Shown: positions 26,980-38,737, counted from the first letter of the stretch. The stretch is 60,000 bases of DNA from Nymphaea colorata (GCF_008831285.2 NC_045139.1:4130704-4190703), one strand, 5' to 3'. Program-made: numbers and translations. Notes: generated by a model not told the origin, from the letters alone.

Positions 26980-27827
26980 ATCAGGGCATCTCGCTCAACT
27001 TCCCCATCCCCCACTGAAACCTGCAGCGTGGTGTGCCCATTGTTTTCTCCGGCGGCCGGAAATCTTTCTCAACACTCTATACATTCACCTGCATCGGACC
27101 AGGTTCATACTTGACCTTCGTAGTACATAGGTTGGGTTGGCCAAACATTCTTGGGTTCTCAAACTCAGATAACTCGCATTCGGTTGCACAACTGCATACC
27201 GGATCCAAATCCAGTTAGTAAATGATGCTGTTTCCTTGGAATACTTCGGATTCGGTTTGGATCCTGTGTAACTGAATTCAAGTACTAAATCAAGTTTGGG
27301 TTTGAATCGAAACCCAATTTTTTCAAAACTAAGATCCGACTTTCGTTGGTAATCAAGTGGGACTTTATTGGATCTATACTAAGAAGTCGGACTCATATTT
27401 GTATTCGGTGTTATGAATTGTTGCGCAGTGAATCAGAATCATATTAGTAATCGGGCACAGATTTGTTTACAAGATCCAGCTAAATGGATCCGTAATGGAT
27501 CCACCCAATCCACTTGTATCCCCAAATGTTCCGCTAAATGGCATAGCATCTACAGTCTAAGTGCCCGCCTAAATTGAGCAATCGGGCTCCCTGTTGATAA
27601 AAACAAGGGGAATTAACGGCGGTTAATGATGCAGCTATAGTTTATGATTCTTTGGGGAACAGTTTATAGTGCTTTTAGTGACAGTTCTCCTTGTATAGAA
27701 AGTGATAGGTACTAGAACTTTAGGTGTTGACTCATAAGGAATTATTATCAAGACAGATGGTCGAGAAAAAAAACAATAAGAAAAAGTTGTTAACTAATGC
27801 TTACCCTATCTCATAAAAGATCAATGG

Positions 27828-27882
<55 letters not shown>

Positions 27883-28271
27883 CGATGCTATTGACATAAA
27901 TTTTGAGAAAAATAGTTAAACCCAAGCTCACTTTAATGAAGCTACCTATGTAACTTAACTAACTAACTAAACTGTCTTATATAATGGATCCATGTAGGCA
28001 TGTACAAAACTTTTTTAATTGATTTATTCAACTAAGTAACTATTTAATAATTAAATAAAAACCAAATAAAAAATTTAAAAAGGTCCGTTACTGATAATTA
28101 AAATCCAAGCAAAATATTTCAAGCGCTTTTTTAACTTCCCACGCTTTTATTTTTTCATGGCTTTTCAAATTTCAACGCCCCCACCGCCCACCTCAAATTC
28201 TTTTTAGCATTTTATTCTATTTCTGGTTTTTTCTCTACCATCAACATTGTCTTCCTCTCTCTCTCTCTCTT

Positions 28272-28308
<37 letters not shown>

Positions 28309-29310
28309 GAGTGTGCGAAAATATTATTTTACAAAACTTGGTTTGCAACGCAATAAAAATTGTTGGTTTCCTTCAATTGCATATATAAGCTTTCTTCTAA
28401 TCTTTCTTTGAAGAAATATTAGGAAATCAACGGCCCAACTTATCATTAAATAGTACTCAACCGGTATCCACACATCAGGTAATCAACGGCCCAAATCAAA
28501 CTTGCCAATTTGTTCAGTGTTGATCTCAGTGCGATCTGAATCACCCGGCACGTGCCGGATCGCCCCGTAACTGATAATCACGATACAAATGGGTCTGAGA
28601 TATATATAATTAAGGATCCTATTTTGGATCCATTTAGTCATATCTTGATAAATTGCCTACTGGATTTGTATGTCACGTATCCGACTGAGATCCAATGAGG
28701 ATCCTATTCAGTTACATGTAATCGTATCTGATTTTGTAATGTTAAATAATAGCGTCTGAATCTGAGTCTGATTCGGAATCAGATTACATAGAATTGACTA
28801 AGTCCAATTTGGTAATGGATGGGTCCGACCTGAATCCACACTGTTTACATCATAAATGAAATCAGATGGACCGACTAGAGTCTTCCTGATTTTGACTTTT
28901 TTTCATAAGAAGTGGTAAATAGGGTTGCTCTATGACCCGCTTTGTAAACTGATACCAAGAAGTACTGTATAGATAGTTGGACTGATCAGTGAAAGTCTGA
29001 TTGTTAGTTTGATTCTTATATGCTTGTTTGGACTCCAAACAGTACATATACAACACTTTAATTGACAGGTATACCGATCTCACTCAGGTTCCGAATCAAC
29101 CCTGTACTCGGAAACCTCTTTGCAATGAAGGGTTTCGGGTATCAGGCCCAGGCCCGAGTTTCGGATAACGGGCCGGCCCGATGCCCACCCTTAGTTGCAG
29201 CCACTGATCATCTACAAAAAAAAAAATGTGATTCTTCATCTTCCATATGATCATAGTCTGCAAATTTTTCTTCTTATACCAACTTCCTATCTTGTCTATC
29301 TTGTAGATGG
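26980..29310. repeat. block of dispersed GGATCC/GATTCGGATTC-rich repeats
   Basis: Dense, overlapping variants of GGATCC, ATCCGAATC and TCGGATTCGG occur at 27180-27520 and 28495-28860, in opposite or mixed orientation. They are separated by AT-rich DNA with a long TA array. The GGGCCGGCCCGATGCCCACC phrase near 29170 is a common end of plant hAT-type elements. This is probably a nest of decayed non-autonomous DNA elements. No gene was seen. Confidence 0.4.
27829..27879. repeat. (TA)n microsatellite
   Basis: The longest TA array in the window, about 25 uninterrupted units. Confidence 0.95.
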
Positions 29311-29314
29311 AAGG

Positions 29315-29377
29315 AGGTTGGTACAGTGGATTGGGCATTGGCTACAAGGGAAAAAGACAGAGTTCGGATCCTGTAGG
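29315..29377 (+). mobile_element. tRNA-derived SINE-like fragment
   Basis: Box-A-like TGGTACAGTGGATTGG is followed about 25 nt later by box-B-like GAGTTCGGATCCTG. It is immediately abutted by a hAT-like MITE at 29378. Confidence 0.35.
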
Positions 29378-29552
29378 CAGGGGCGGAGGTAGGTGTGTGA
29401 AAAGTGTGGGCGATTGCCCACACAGACCCACAAAAAAGTCTTATTTTCATATTGATACCTTAGGCAATGTCCTCAATTGCATGTTCATGTCCCTTAAAAA
29501 TTTAAAGTTTATTAATAACAACCCTGGACAGAAATTTCTGGCTCCGCCTCTG
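29378..29552. mobile_element. hAT-like MITE, complete copy
   Basis: The left end CAGGGGCGGAGGTAGG is inverted relative to the right end GAAATTTCTGGCTCCGCCTCTG. It has the internal palindrome GTGTGGGCGATTGCCCACAC. Same family as 24250-24431 and 26815-26979. It is non-coding. Confidence 0.65.
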
Positions 29553-30985
29553 TCTATAATAAGCACTGTCCTCTAGAAAGGAAAAGACAGGTAAATTGGT
29601 AATGCAAAAGGGGAAGATATTGACAATTTTACTCATGATTGTATCCTGCTTTCAGTGTGGCAAGTGCAGTTTAGCTGCAGAACAGGATGGTGATTGCTCC
29701 TGATACTGAGATGTGCATAAGATTGAAAGTTCAACGTTGTTAAAGTTTTGAAATTGCTTTAAAACATCCTTATTCATTCAAGTATACGGATCTAAGAATT
29801 TCTATGCCTTAAACCAAGGAGATTGAATCCGCCCTGTGAAAATTTCGAAGAAACACTTCGAGGAATTCCTTTCAAAATGCAATTCCGCGCGGTTATCTGA
29901 TGATCATCATCATCCCCGTGCTGGTCCTCAGTTAAAGGAGAGGAGATCAAGTCACCTGTTGATAGACCTGGAACACCAAGGAGAACCACATGCTCTCCTG
30001 GTTGGAACCAATCAGGAAATATGACAGTGCTATTGCTGTTTGACCTGCCCACCATGTGACCCGTTCCTGAAACCGCTTGAAGGAATTTTTAGCTCCATCA
30101 GTGGAGCTCCACCTTTTTGCACACATGAATGTACGCGTGTATGTGTGGGCATGCTCAGAACATAGTGTGTTAGTAGAATACCAAAAAAACAGAATATTTT
30201 GAACAGTCCATGGTAAAAGCAGAATATCTTTATCTGTTCTCTGTAAACCACATTTTTTCATCATTTAAACAATAAAGATTGATAATATCATGAAAAATCT
30301 CACTTGTAATCTAAGAAATTTTTCTGTCGAATGCGTGTCTGACTCAATCTTGGTTATCTGGGAGATCAGCAGGTCGACCCTGAGGGTAAAATTCAATTTC
30401 TACATTCTAGCCAGAAGCCTGCCTCCAGGGCTTAGGCCTCTGTATCAACAAGACTTTTCAGAATACAGCTCTTTTTCTTTCTTTTGATAATCATTGCAGA
30501 ATAGGATCATTAATTTGAATTGCACGTTCAAATATATGATTTCTAATTCTTCCTGTTCATGAGTTTTTTCATTCAACAAGTAAATTTGAAGTAAATGCAC
30601 TTATCTTGCATGTCAACCATAATCGATCAGGTGGCCTCAACTGCAAGATTACATAATTCTGTCATAAAAAAGAAATTGTGTTCATCCAAGAGCTCAGCAT
30701 ATCTAACTAGATGTATCAGCTTAAGATATTCAAGATAAATGAGATCAGCCCTTTCATACAGCAGTTTTTTTTGGCATAGCCTGGTAGATGTCTGCCTAAC
30801 CCCATCTTACAGCCAACTGGATGTTACAAAGCAGCAAATTCTATTGAAGAACTAATCAAAACTTCTGAAAAATTTGCTTTTCAGAGAAGATGAAAATGAT
30901 TGCTACAATGATCGATTAAAGAACTCTGTTAAGTTTTTGCACACCGGCACAGTTATAGCTGTAACCTTTGATCATTTGATGGATG
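29553..30985. other. unidentified region with overlapping open frames
   Basis: Between 29790 and 30264, frames on both strands are open (minus 29792-30055, minus 29947-30264, plus 29836-30024). The minus frame 29792-30055 contains WFQPGEHVVLLGVPGLSTGD and looks mildly protein-like, but I recognise no family and see no splice structure. The rest (30265-30985) shows nothing definite. It lies downstream of the small gene at 30986 on the same strand. Confidence 0.25.
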
Positions 30986-31201
30986 TTAGGCACCACATCC
31001 GCCACCACAAGCGGCACCACAATCAGCTCCACAGGCACCCCCTGCAGCATCAGTACCTCCTCTGTCCTTGACTGCACCACCAGCACATGTGAATATAATG
31101 GTAGAGAAGATGATCAGCGTGATGAAGCCCATCCAAATCAAATTCAACTCATCGTGAAGGCCTACAGGTCCATCTCCCACCTCCTTCCGACTTCTCAACA
31201 T
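30986..31201 (-). CDS. small membrane protein with Cys/Gly-rich tail
   Basis: The ATG at 31201 gives 71 aa. Residues 1-18 are polar. Residues 19-39 (LNLIWMGFITLIIFSTIIFT) form one hydrophobic membrane span. The remainder is short-residue-rich with repeated Cys (ACGADCGAACGGGCGA at the C-terminus). Small single-span proteins with a CG-rich end are common unnamed proteins in plants, and the role is unknown. The frame continues open upstream through the GAA/GCA repeat, but the first ATG downstream of the repeat is the natural start, which places the repeat in the 5' leader. The protein is compact and intronless, with amino-acid use clearly unlike the random AT-rich frames around it. It is probably a real gene; its expression is unknown. 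Confidence 0.5.
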   Translation of the reverse strand: MLRSRKEVGDGPVGLHDELNLIWMGFITLIIFSTIIFTCAGGAVKDRGGTDAAGGACGADCGAACGGGCGA

Positions 31202-31209
31202 CTTTCTCC

Positions 31210-31263
31210 CTTCTTCTTCTTCTTCTTCTTCTTCTTCTTCTTCTGCTGCTGCTGCTGCTGCTT
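31210..31263 (-). repeat. compound trinucleotide repeat in a 5' leader
   Basis: On the plus strand this is about 11 CTT units followed by about 6 CTG units. On the gene strand it reads (CAG)n then (GAA)n, ending 8 nt before the ATG of the small membrane-protein gene. Confidence 0.85.
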
Positions 31264-31342
31264 GAATGCTATAGATGCTGAAGGTTTTCGGACGTTCTTT
31301 AAGCCAGCAACTTTCTTGATATATAGAGGGTAGAAATATCAA

Positions 31343-33007
31343 GTACTACTTCTCATTATTCATGCGGAGTTAGTCAATAGGCAATCAACCTTTTGTGTTG
31401 GAAAAGCAAAGTGTCGTGATTCCTTTTGAACGGTACATGAATGTATAACACCCATTTGATGTTAAATATTAGTTCAACCAATTGACCTTCTTTTTCTCTT
31501 AGATTAGTTTAGCCTTGCAGGGACTTAGATCCTTAAGAACGGAAGAATATAACCCGTACGTACATAGGATGATGATGATCGCTGCTAAATCAAGATTTTG
31601 TCTTGAGTTGGTATTCCATATATAAGATACAACCAAAATCATTTCCACAAGTGAATATTAGTAAGGTTCATGGGTGTCGTCCCTGAAAGTTCCTGAACCA
31701 ATTGGCCATCTCTTTAGGCACAACAGAGACAGAAAATTCTCCACTTGGCTTGTGGATTCCGATGTGTTGAATGACGATGATTCGCTTTTGACAAGAAGAA
31801 GGTTAATAAAAAGATAGTGCAATACTGTTAGGAAGCCCAATAGATTATTGATATATGCTAGCCGACGGATGTGGCATTAGAAAATATCTGAAGCAGAGTG
31901 AAAGCAAGCCTAAATTAGTTTCTCGTTACTTTTCAACAATTTGAAAAACAAGCAAGTGAGAATTGAATGCCTGCCATGCATGATCTGATCGCCTTCTTCA
32001 GCTTAAGATTTCTACTTCCCATTGCTTTAGCAAGGTTTGCATAATCAGAGCATTGGATCGAATCTTCCATATAAAATATCTAAACTGATCTAAGGGCGGT
32101 GAACAAAGTTATAATTTGCTTAAGAAATGAGCAATCATGTGCTTCAAAACCAGTGATAAACTAAGGAGATTAACGTAAACTCAGGCAATCAAAATCTACT
32201 AAGATATAATTAGCGTAAGTGGTAAGCACCAAGTTGCTTTTTTCCGCAGCCCATGTGGTCAAAAATTGTGGATGAAGTTGAATCTCTTATGTTTTCTGGT
32301 CCACCAACAGTGTAAAGCCAATAAACAAATACAGATCTTTTCGGCCCACTTGCACGCCTGTAGCTTCTATCCTTTTTGGGCAATGGTTGATGTAAGGCAA
32401 AGGCGTTCCTTGCTTAGACACTTTGATACATTCAGGCATCACATGTACAATTTTGCAAAAATATCTAAAATCTTTTTGGTAAACGGCCATTTTTTTATGT
32501 GATTTGAAGAAACTGCACCAAAGCCGAGGGACTTTTTTTGTTTGCACGGTGATAGAAAATTTCAAGGTCAATACTTTCCACCCCATAGCCTATTTGGTTT
32601 CGATTGAACATCTAACTGAATTGTTATAAAAAAATTGGATATGGAAAAAAAATTAATATAAGAAATCAGATTGGATTCAGATTGAAAAATAACATCCATT
32701 TGGATTCATATTCCGATATACAGATTTGGATTGGATTTAGTTATAAATAAATATTTTATGTCCGCTTTTATGTTTTGAAAATCGGTCGTATTTGGTTCAA
32801 AATTTGGATTTGGACTCAGATATGAATGTAAAAATTGAATTCAATTGTGAAATCAAATTTCAGATTAGATGTGACTTTTATTTGTTTATATTTGAATCTA
32901 AATATGTGAATATAAGAAAAAACATATACAATTAAGAGTATGTTTGATGTGAATTCGATCCATTGGCATCCCTACCTCTGTATGCTCTGCTCTAACATAT
33001 GTAAGCA
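31343..33007. other. gene-free block
   Basis: No gene was seen. The segment 32590-32975 is rich in GGATTTGGATT/ATTCAAATC phrases and ends CGATCCATTGGCATCCC. The segment 48770-49195 has the same vocabulary and ends CAATCCATTGACATCTCT, so both are copies of one dispersed repeat. The minus frame 31658-31840 has a hydrophobic start but begins with TTG, not ATG. Confidence 0.4.
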
Positions 33008-33072
33008 GCCCATGAGAATTGAACCAGCGGCTGGCCTCTTATTTATTAGTTGTTGGTCGAATTAGCTACGCC
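33008..33072 (-). mobile_element. tRNA-derived SINE-like fragment
   Basis: Read on the minus strand, TGGCGTAGCTAATTCGACCA (box A) is followed by GGTTCAATTCTC (box B). The opening phrase TGGC(A/G)TAGCT matches the plus-strand copy near 34008. Confidence 0.4.
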
Positions 33073-33776
33073 AAATCCATTGGTGTTGATAAACGATCAT
33101 GGCTATGAGCATCAATGATGTACATTTTCCCCAGCGTCTGTAGTGGAATCCATTTGAAAGTAAACTTTGAATGTTTTAAAATCTGATCAGGATTAATGGA
33201 ATGAACAAAAAGGCAATAGGTTTGGCCCCAACCCACTATAACCTTTTTCTCCCCCATCTTGAGATCTTCTTGTACCTTCAACTTTTTTTTTTTTTGTCTA
33301 GATATTGGACACACAATTGGCGCAACACAAATTATTGTACTCTACTCCAACAATGAAAGGTTGGTCAACTTTCCCTTTTGGAGATGATCTAAGGCGGCTG
33401 ATTTGCTTTTCAAATCAACCATTCATGTGGTTTGCTTTTTCACAAAACAAATCCTGGAAGTTGAAAGGTGGAGTAAAATCAAGCCAGATTCAATCTCACC
33501 GTCCGTCGAAATCACTCGCAAGGACATCGGATCAACTTCGCACTGGTGTAAAATGATTTCTAAAGTAAAACTGGTTTAAGATCTTTTTGTCTCTCTATCT
33601 CTGGTCAATGAGTGTGTAGCTGTTGGATAGTGGCCCAGGTAATACTGCTAAAACGTTTTTACAACTGCAGATTTTATTGAATATAATCAAGAGATTTACA
33701 TCCAAAATTAAAAGATTTACGTTATCTCCCTCTAGTCATAACCGTTGTTGGGCATTGCGAAATTTTAGAGGTGGTC

Positions 33777-33784
33777 TATAAAAG
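33777..33784 (+). promoter_or_regulatory. TATA box candidate
   Basis: TATAAAAG lies 92 bp upstream of the ATG at 33869, in a locally GC-richer context. It is a good match to the plant TATA consensus, with a plausible start site about 30 bp downstream. Confidence 0.4.
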
Positions 33785-33868
33785 CCCAGCTAATCTGAAA
33801 CTTAGTGTTAATTGGGAGATTACCTAGCCGGCGCCTCCCAGAAGCAAACCCGAGAAACTAGCCTAACC

Positions 33869-34015
33869 ATGTTTTCTCTTCTGCTTCTTCCTCTCCTTCT
33901 CTATCTGTCACAGTTGCTGCCTCTTACGCTGGAGATACCGCTGGTGAACCTGCTGCACAAATTCAGAGCCGATCACAGACGCTGTTCCGTTGCCGAAGTT
34001 CCCACAGTGGCATAG
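33869..34015 (+). pseudogene. short hydrophobic open frame cut by a SINE
   Basis: The ATG at 33869 (context AACCATG) encodes 48 aa that start with a strongly hydrophobic segment (MFSLLLLPLLLYLSQLLP), signal-peptide-like. It is preceded by a TATA box candidate. The stop codon lies inside the first bases of a SINE-like insertion (TGGCATAG), so the natural C-terminus was probably lost. The neighbouring frame (VAAASYAGDTAGEPAAQIQS) is also open and protein-like, so a frameshift is possible. Best read as the truncated 5' end of an unidentified gene. Confidence 0.3.
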
Positions 34016-34110
34016 CTGGTTGGACCAGTGGCACATAGACAGCACGACTCAGGTTCAGTTCCCGTGTGCTGAAAAGTGAGAACTAAGGTCTTGCGGGCTT
34101 TGAGGAACTG
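34005..34110 (+). mobile_element. tRNA-derived SINE-like element
   Basis: Box A TAGCTGGTTGGA at 34013-34024 and box B GGTTCAGTTCC at 34052-34062 have tRNA-like spacing. There is no complete tRNA fold or acceptor complement, so it is not a tRNA gene. The 3' end is uncertain. Confidence 0.5.
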
Positions 34111-34927
34111 AGCTTAGACTCAATTTGCAAGCTAATTTGCATTAGCAGGTCGTAAACTTGGCAGTCTATGAAAGACAAAGCCACCTCCCTTTCACTCACC
34201 TTTAAAATTCACTGTTTCAAGACTTTGGTGGTCCTATGATATACCATTCAACTCAAGTGTTACTTATCTCTCCGTTTAAAGTCCAAAAAAATACCACCCA
34301 TATTAATTGAAATGAGGATGCACTCAACTGGATGAAATACTTATGCAAAAGCAGATTCAATCTGCGGGTACCGTAGATTCAAGAAATTACTAAGAGACAC
34401 AACTAGAAGAGTAAAAAATTAAGTTCCTGTTCCCACAAGGAAGAAAATACCCTTAAACAACAAAGCAAACACTCCTCAACAAAAGCAAACATTTCCCTCA
34501 CATGTTAAAGTTAACACGAGGGGCCTCGTACCAAGGGCACACTAGTATTTATGAGTGTCATAGTGCTTTCTAAAATGTAAAGCTGTGAATGAAATAATGT
34601 GGGTGTAGAAAGGCAAACAGTAGCAAGAAAAGCCACTCTCTTTTAGAGCCTTGTTGGTACTTTTTATGCCATCCATAGTGAAGGTCCACTTGGAATTTTC
34701 CACTGTCCACTTTGCCGAAAGATGAATCGTGCACATTGGCAGCAGCCATTTTCAACTTTAGAATAGAATTGTATGTGGAATAACGATCAACTTTGTTAGA
34801 AGATACACAAAGCATAAGTATGCATATTGGTTGCCGGTTCTCTAGCTTCTAATACAACAGTTTCTCAATTATTGACAATCTCACCTGCTTAATTTGAATG
34901 TGCATAATTGGACTTCTCCTTTGACGT
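34111..34927. other. no gene seen
   Basis: AT-rich spacer. The minus frames at 34542-34815 overlap one another in different frames and are not recognisable. Confidence 0.35.
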
Positions 34928-35124
34928 CTGGGGTGGAGCCAGCAATTTTTCATGAGGAGAACCAAATTATAGTTTCTAAATTTTGACAAGAGCGGAAATA
35001 TCATTTTTCAAAATTTGTAGACAAAGAAAATGAAATTTTTAAGGATTTACATGTAAATTTTTAAAAAATATTTTTTTTGAGGGAGGCCAGGGCCCCTGCC
35101 AGCTCCCCCTTCGCTCCGCCCCTG
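34928..35124. mobile_element. hAT-like non-autonomous element with target duplication
   Basis: The left end CTGGGGTGGAGCCAG is inverted relative to the right end CCTTCGCTCCGCCCCTG. The flanks are TTTGACGT and TTTGACTG, a likely degenerate 8-bp target duplication as expected for hAT elements. The interior phrase TAGTTTCTAAATTTTGA is shared with the copy at 41187-41374. Confidence 0.6.
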
Positions 35125-35935
35125 TTTGACTGCCTATTTGTCATCTTCTATCCAGTAGGGGAGCAAGAAATTTCTGGTTAAGAGGCACTCTAAGTTTAAA
35201 TTTCAAACTAAAAAATGATGAAGTTTTTATATATAAATAAATAATTTTTTAGGCTGGTGTGGGCAGCTCCCCCACTGCTTATATATGAGGTAGCAAAAAT
35301 ATTAAAAGACATACATCAGCCAGTTGCTTTTTCAATTGAAATTGATCATTTTTCGTATTTAATATTGTAGAAATTTATAACTAAACACATAGCAAAATCA
35401 TTTACTTCGCTCCAAGGGGCATAGCTTATATGGGTAGGCTAAGATGCATTATGCAGTTGTTTCTACTGGGATTGGGATTTGCATGAGGCTACCCTTTTAT
35501 ACCATAAAAAGATAGCCCTACATGTAAGTTGAAGCATGTGAAGATCTCACCACTTGGTATTGGCACAACTCTCGAGCTTTGGCTCTTATTTGGGCGGTCA
35601 TAATACTCATTCCAAATCATTTACTCCATTTTCAATTTTTCCAATATATGCCTACAGATTTATCCCCACTTTTTCAATGGTGATTATATTAATGAAGGGC
35701 CACGCCTTTTATAAAAGCTATCAAATAGCGTCCTCAATTTAATCTTGAAAATAAACATTAGTTAGCTGGGATTTTTTTTTTCTCCAATTTATTGTCCACT
35801 AAATTGGATTACTGCTTCACTTTCAATTTCGGATCTATAATTTAGCAATATTATTTAAGCGTCCACTTAAAAAAATTGAAATACAATAGGAGTTTCCTAT
35901 GCCAAAATCTTTCTTTGAATGAAATCTAAAACATG

Positions 35936-35977
<42 letters not shown>

Positions 35978-36315
35978 AGGGGTCGACATGGGCCATGGAT
36001 CCCCCTGCCAAAAGAAATATATTTCAGTTTCGGTTAAAATTTTGAAAATATTGTTTGGTTCATGCAAGGAAAATTTGTGGCTCCGCCTCTGTCTCCCCCG
36101 GTGATGCCGAGGCCCCGGATGTCTAAAACCAGAGCTTCACCTAACCCAATGCCCAGCCCTTCATAACCCAGACTGCCCTTTTACCACATAGGTATGGTGA
36201 AGTCAATAGTGATCTTAGCAAAATTGGGAAACAAGGAAACCCGAGCCTGCCATATGACCGCTAATTTTACCTTTTGTGGCTGAAAACACTTGATTCACCT
36301 TTTTGATAGGTGGCA
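35125..36315. other. gene-free block with further MITE remnants
   Basis: At 35160-35275 lies an inverted, end-worn copy of the TGTGGGCAGC core family. At 36045-36095 is another family end (AATTTGTGGCTCCGCCTCTG). A TA array occupies 35939-35974. No gene was seen. Confidence 0.45.
35939..35974. repeat. (TA)n microsatellite
   Basis: About 18 TA units. Confidence 0.95.
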
Positions 36316-36974
36316 ATTCATAGTTAGCAAACTAGAGAATTAGACTCTGATCAACAGCCAATCGGGTCAGAGGGTTGACTCGATGACTCAGCAGGGTCAA
36401 GTACTAAGAATTAGACTCTGATCAGCAGCCAACCGAGTCAGCGGGTTGACTCGATGACTCAGCCGGGGTCAAGTACTAAGAATCAGACCATCCACATGCA
36501 ACTTGTTATCAAACTCTAGCTCTCTCTTTCTTTCTAATTTTTTTCCAAATGATATAATTAACTATTCAATACTTAAAAGACTTTGTGAAATCATTCAAAT
36601 GTAAAAAAAAAATAAAATAAAATAAAATAAAAAAAATTGTTCTCTCCTGTGTTGGAACAGCTAGTTTGGGGTTTTGAACTTGGTAGTTGCCGAAATGACA
36701 AAAACCTCCAATAAATGATTTCCTCTTCCTTTTTTTGGTTTTTCCATATTGATTCAAGAAAAAAAAGAAGTGAAATCAAAATCAATTTTTATCATTACTT
36801 TAGTTTTATATAGTCAAAACTTAAACTGGACTTGATTCAGCCCAGTCAACCGAGTCAGCCGAGTCTTGGCTGATTCTTGGTGTGAATCGCTTGGGTCATA
36901 ATCCAGTAAGTGAACAATCACGATCTGACTCGGGAAATTCCTGAATTGGGTTGCCCGGTTTGCCAACTATGGTT
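36316..36974. mobile_element. element with inverted ends containing ACTCGG-type repeats
   Basis: The left end AATTCATAGTTAGCAAAC is inverted relative to the right end, whose complement reads AACCATAGTTGGCAAACC. The interior subterminal zones are built from GAGTCAGC/GTTGACTCG phrases, and the left one is tandemly duplicated. It is non-coding and is probably a non-autonomous DNA element. Confidence 0.5.
36338..36480. repeat. 71-bp tandem duplication
   Basis: Two adjacent copies (36338-36408 and 36409-36480) begin AATTAGACTCTGATCA and end TCAAGTACTAAG, differing at a few positions. The start of a third copy (AATCAGACC) follows. Confidence 0.85.
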
Positions 36975-38149
36975 AGCTTCAGAAGTTAAAGTGATGTAAA
37001 ACTCTAAGTCTCAAATTTGACAACACTCAGGCCTTACTAAGGAATTTCATAAACTGTCTTTAAAGATTGAGATAAAGAGAAAATCACCAAAACAACTTAC
37101 AAGACAATAATTTCATAAATTGTTATATATATATATATATATATATATAATCTGTTGGTTACGAAATGGCAAACTATCATGTTAAAAACACTATAAATTG
37201 TTATATTATAAACCGTTGTTAGTGCATTCTCTGCATGGTGTTTTTAGCAACGATTTTCAAATATTTAGAGAGTCAGTTCAGTCAACACATCATATTTTGA
37301 ACGTCTTTTTACTCATTTTCTTATAATATCGGCAATGTAAATGGTTCTTCAGAACCAAAATATTACAAATATATGTAAAACCCACATTTTTTGATTGAGC
37401 AAATAAGATTCCGTAATCGTTTAATATTCAATCGTTAATTTCTTATTTAACTTGCACACTTTTATATGTCCGAACAAAGTTTTTATGTTGATATGCGTGA
37501 TAAACACATTTACATAATCCATTTTTATCTTCAATCTCCCTTCCTCTTTCTTTTTGTCTGCTTCATTGTGCTACCATTCTTTTGTTTTGCTTCTGCGGTT
37601 TGTTTTTGTATCTGGAGAACTTCTTGCCCTCAAATTTTATTATGCATTCTCATTTTATCGTCTCTCTCTCTCTCTCTCTCTCTACATACATATCTATGAG
37701 TTCATGCTTGATCTTCTGTCATGATCTTTGCACATAGTTTGTAAAATGACTGCGTCATTTGAGATGAGGAGGCTGGTGTTAGTAGACTTTATAGCATCTT
37801 GCAATGAACTTAGTAAAACCAGTTTTGGTATTACATTTGACAACGTATTGCAGAGGATGACAAAGTTTCTTCTGTCTGGAAGAAAACAAAGATGGTTCCC
37901 GATTGCTATCTTCACTACTTGCCAAACTGACGCACTTCGGATCAGGTTAACAAAATGCTTGTCCATTCTGTCAAAAGAAATTTCTAGACCAACTTTTTGT
38001 TGAATGATTTGGGGCGCCCTCAAGGATAATTAGCTACCTGATTGGCCTCTCCGCCCTCCGACGGTATTCATGCCTCAGGTGCCCACACTATGTCCGGTAG
38101 TCAACTCTGCACCTCAATGCATTTGGGGGAGAATTAGTTAGATTAATTT
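36975..38149. other. gene-free block
   Basis: Contains a TA array at 37126-37149, a fragment of the TTTTAGCAACGA family at 37165-37270 and a CT tract near 37663-37682. At 37694-38023 both strands are open for about 90-110 codons (plus: RKQRWFPIAIFTTCQ; minus: shadow or reverse). I recognise neither. It could be a degraded exon. Confidence 0.35.
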
Positions 38150-38525
38150 GGGTTTGACTGTCTTTTCTCGAACCAACTCGGGCTCACTCAAACTCGCTCG
38201 AAAAGACTTGGCTTGTGTTCGACTCGTTTATAAACGAGTCGAGTTCGAGCTTACAAAGATACTCGAAACAATAAACGAGTCGAGTTTGTTACTCGACTCG
38301 ACTCGCAAACCAGTACCATATATAATATTGCCAAAACTGGTTCACCAAATCACTAGGTTTTAACTTTTAGTGTAAAGACAAATTTTCACAAGCTACACTT
38401 AATGCTTACACGAGTTAACGCCTAAACGAGTTAAACGAGTCGAGTTTGAGCTCAACTTCGTTTAGCTGAGTCAAGCTCGAGCTTGCCATAAGGAGCTAGA
38501 CTCGAGTTTTTTGAACCGAGTTGTT
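38150..38525. repeat. ACTCGAGTCGAGTT-type dispersed repeat
   Basis: Iterated GACTCG, CGAGTT, AAACGAGT and GCTCGAGC phrases on both strands. A related block lies at 56650-56945. These GAGCTCG-rich blocks are a familiar class of plant non-autonomous DNA element. Confidence 0.5.
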
Positions 38526-38699
38526 CATCAGGGTTGTTTGGTTTATCATAGGTTAAGAGAAAAAATGTTAACTAATGTTAGATGATGAAAATGTGCATCA
38601 AATGTTTTTTTCTTTGTTTTTCTCTCAACTGTCCGTCACGATATATCAAGCAGTTCTCATGAGTGAACTAACTGACTATGAATAGTCGGAGTAACAATA

Positions 38700-38737
<38 letters not shown>

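Noticed and set aside
27829-27879. Long TA array as a regulatory TATA region
   Set aside because: It is a plain microsatellite with no gene following on either strand.
31658-31840. Minus-strand hydrophobic-start 60-aa frame as a secreted peptide precursor
   Set aside because: It begins with TTG, has no in-frame ATG, and its C-terminus matches no plant peptide-hormone motif that I know.
34013-34062. Possible tRNA gene
   Set aside because: Only the A and B box phrases are tRNA-like. No acceptor, D or anticodon stem pairs, so it is a SINE remnant.
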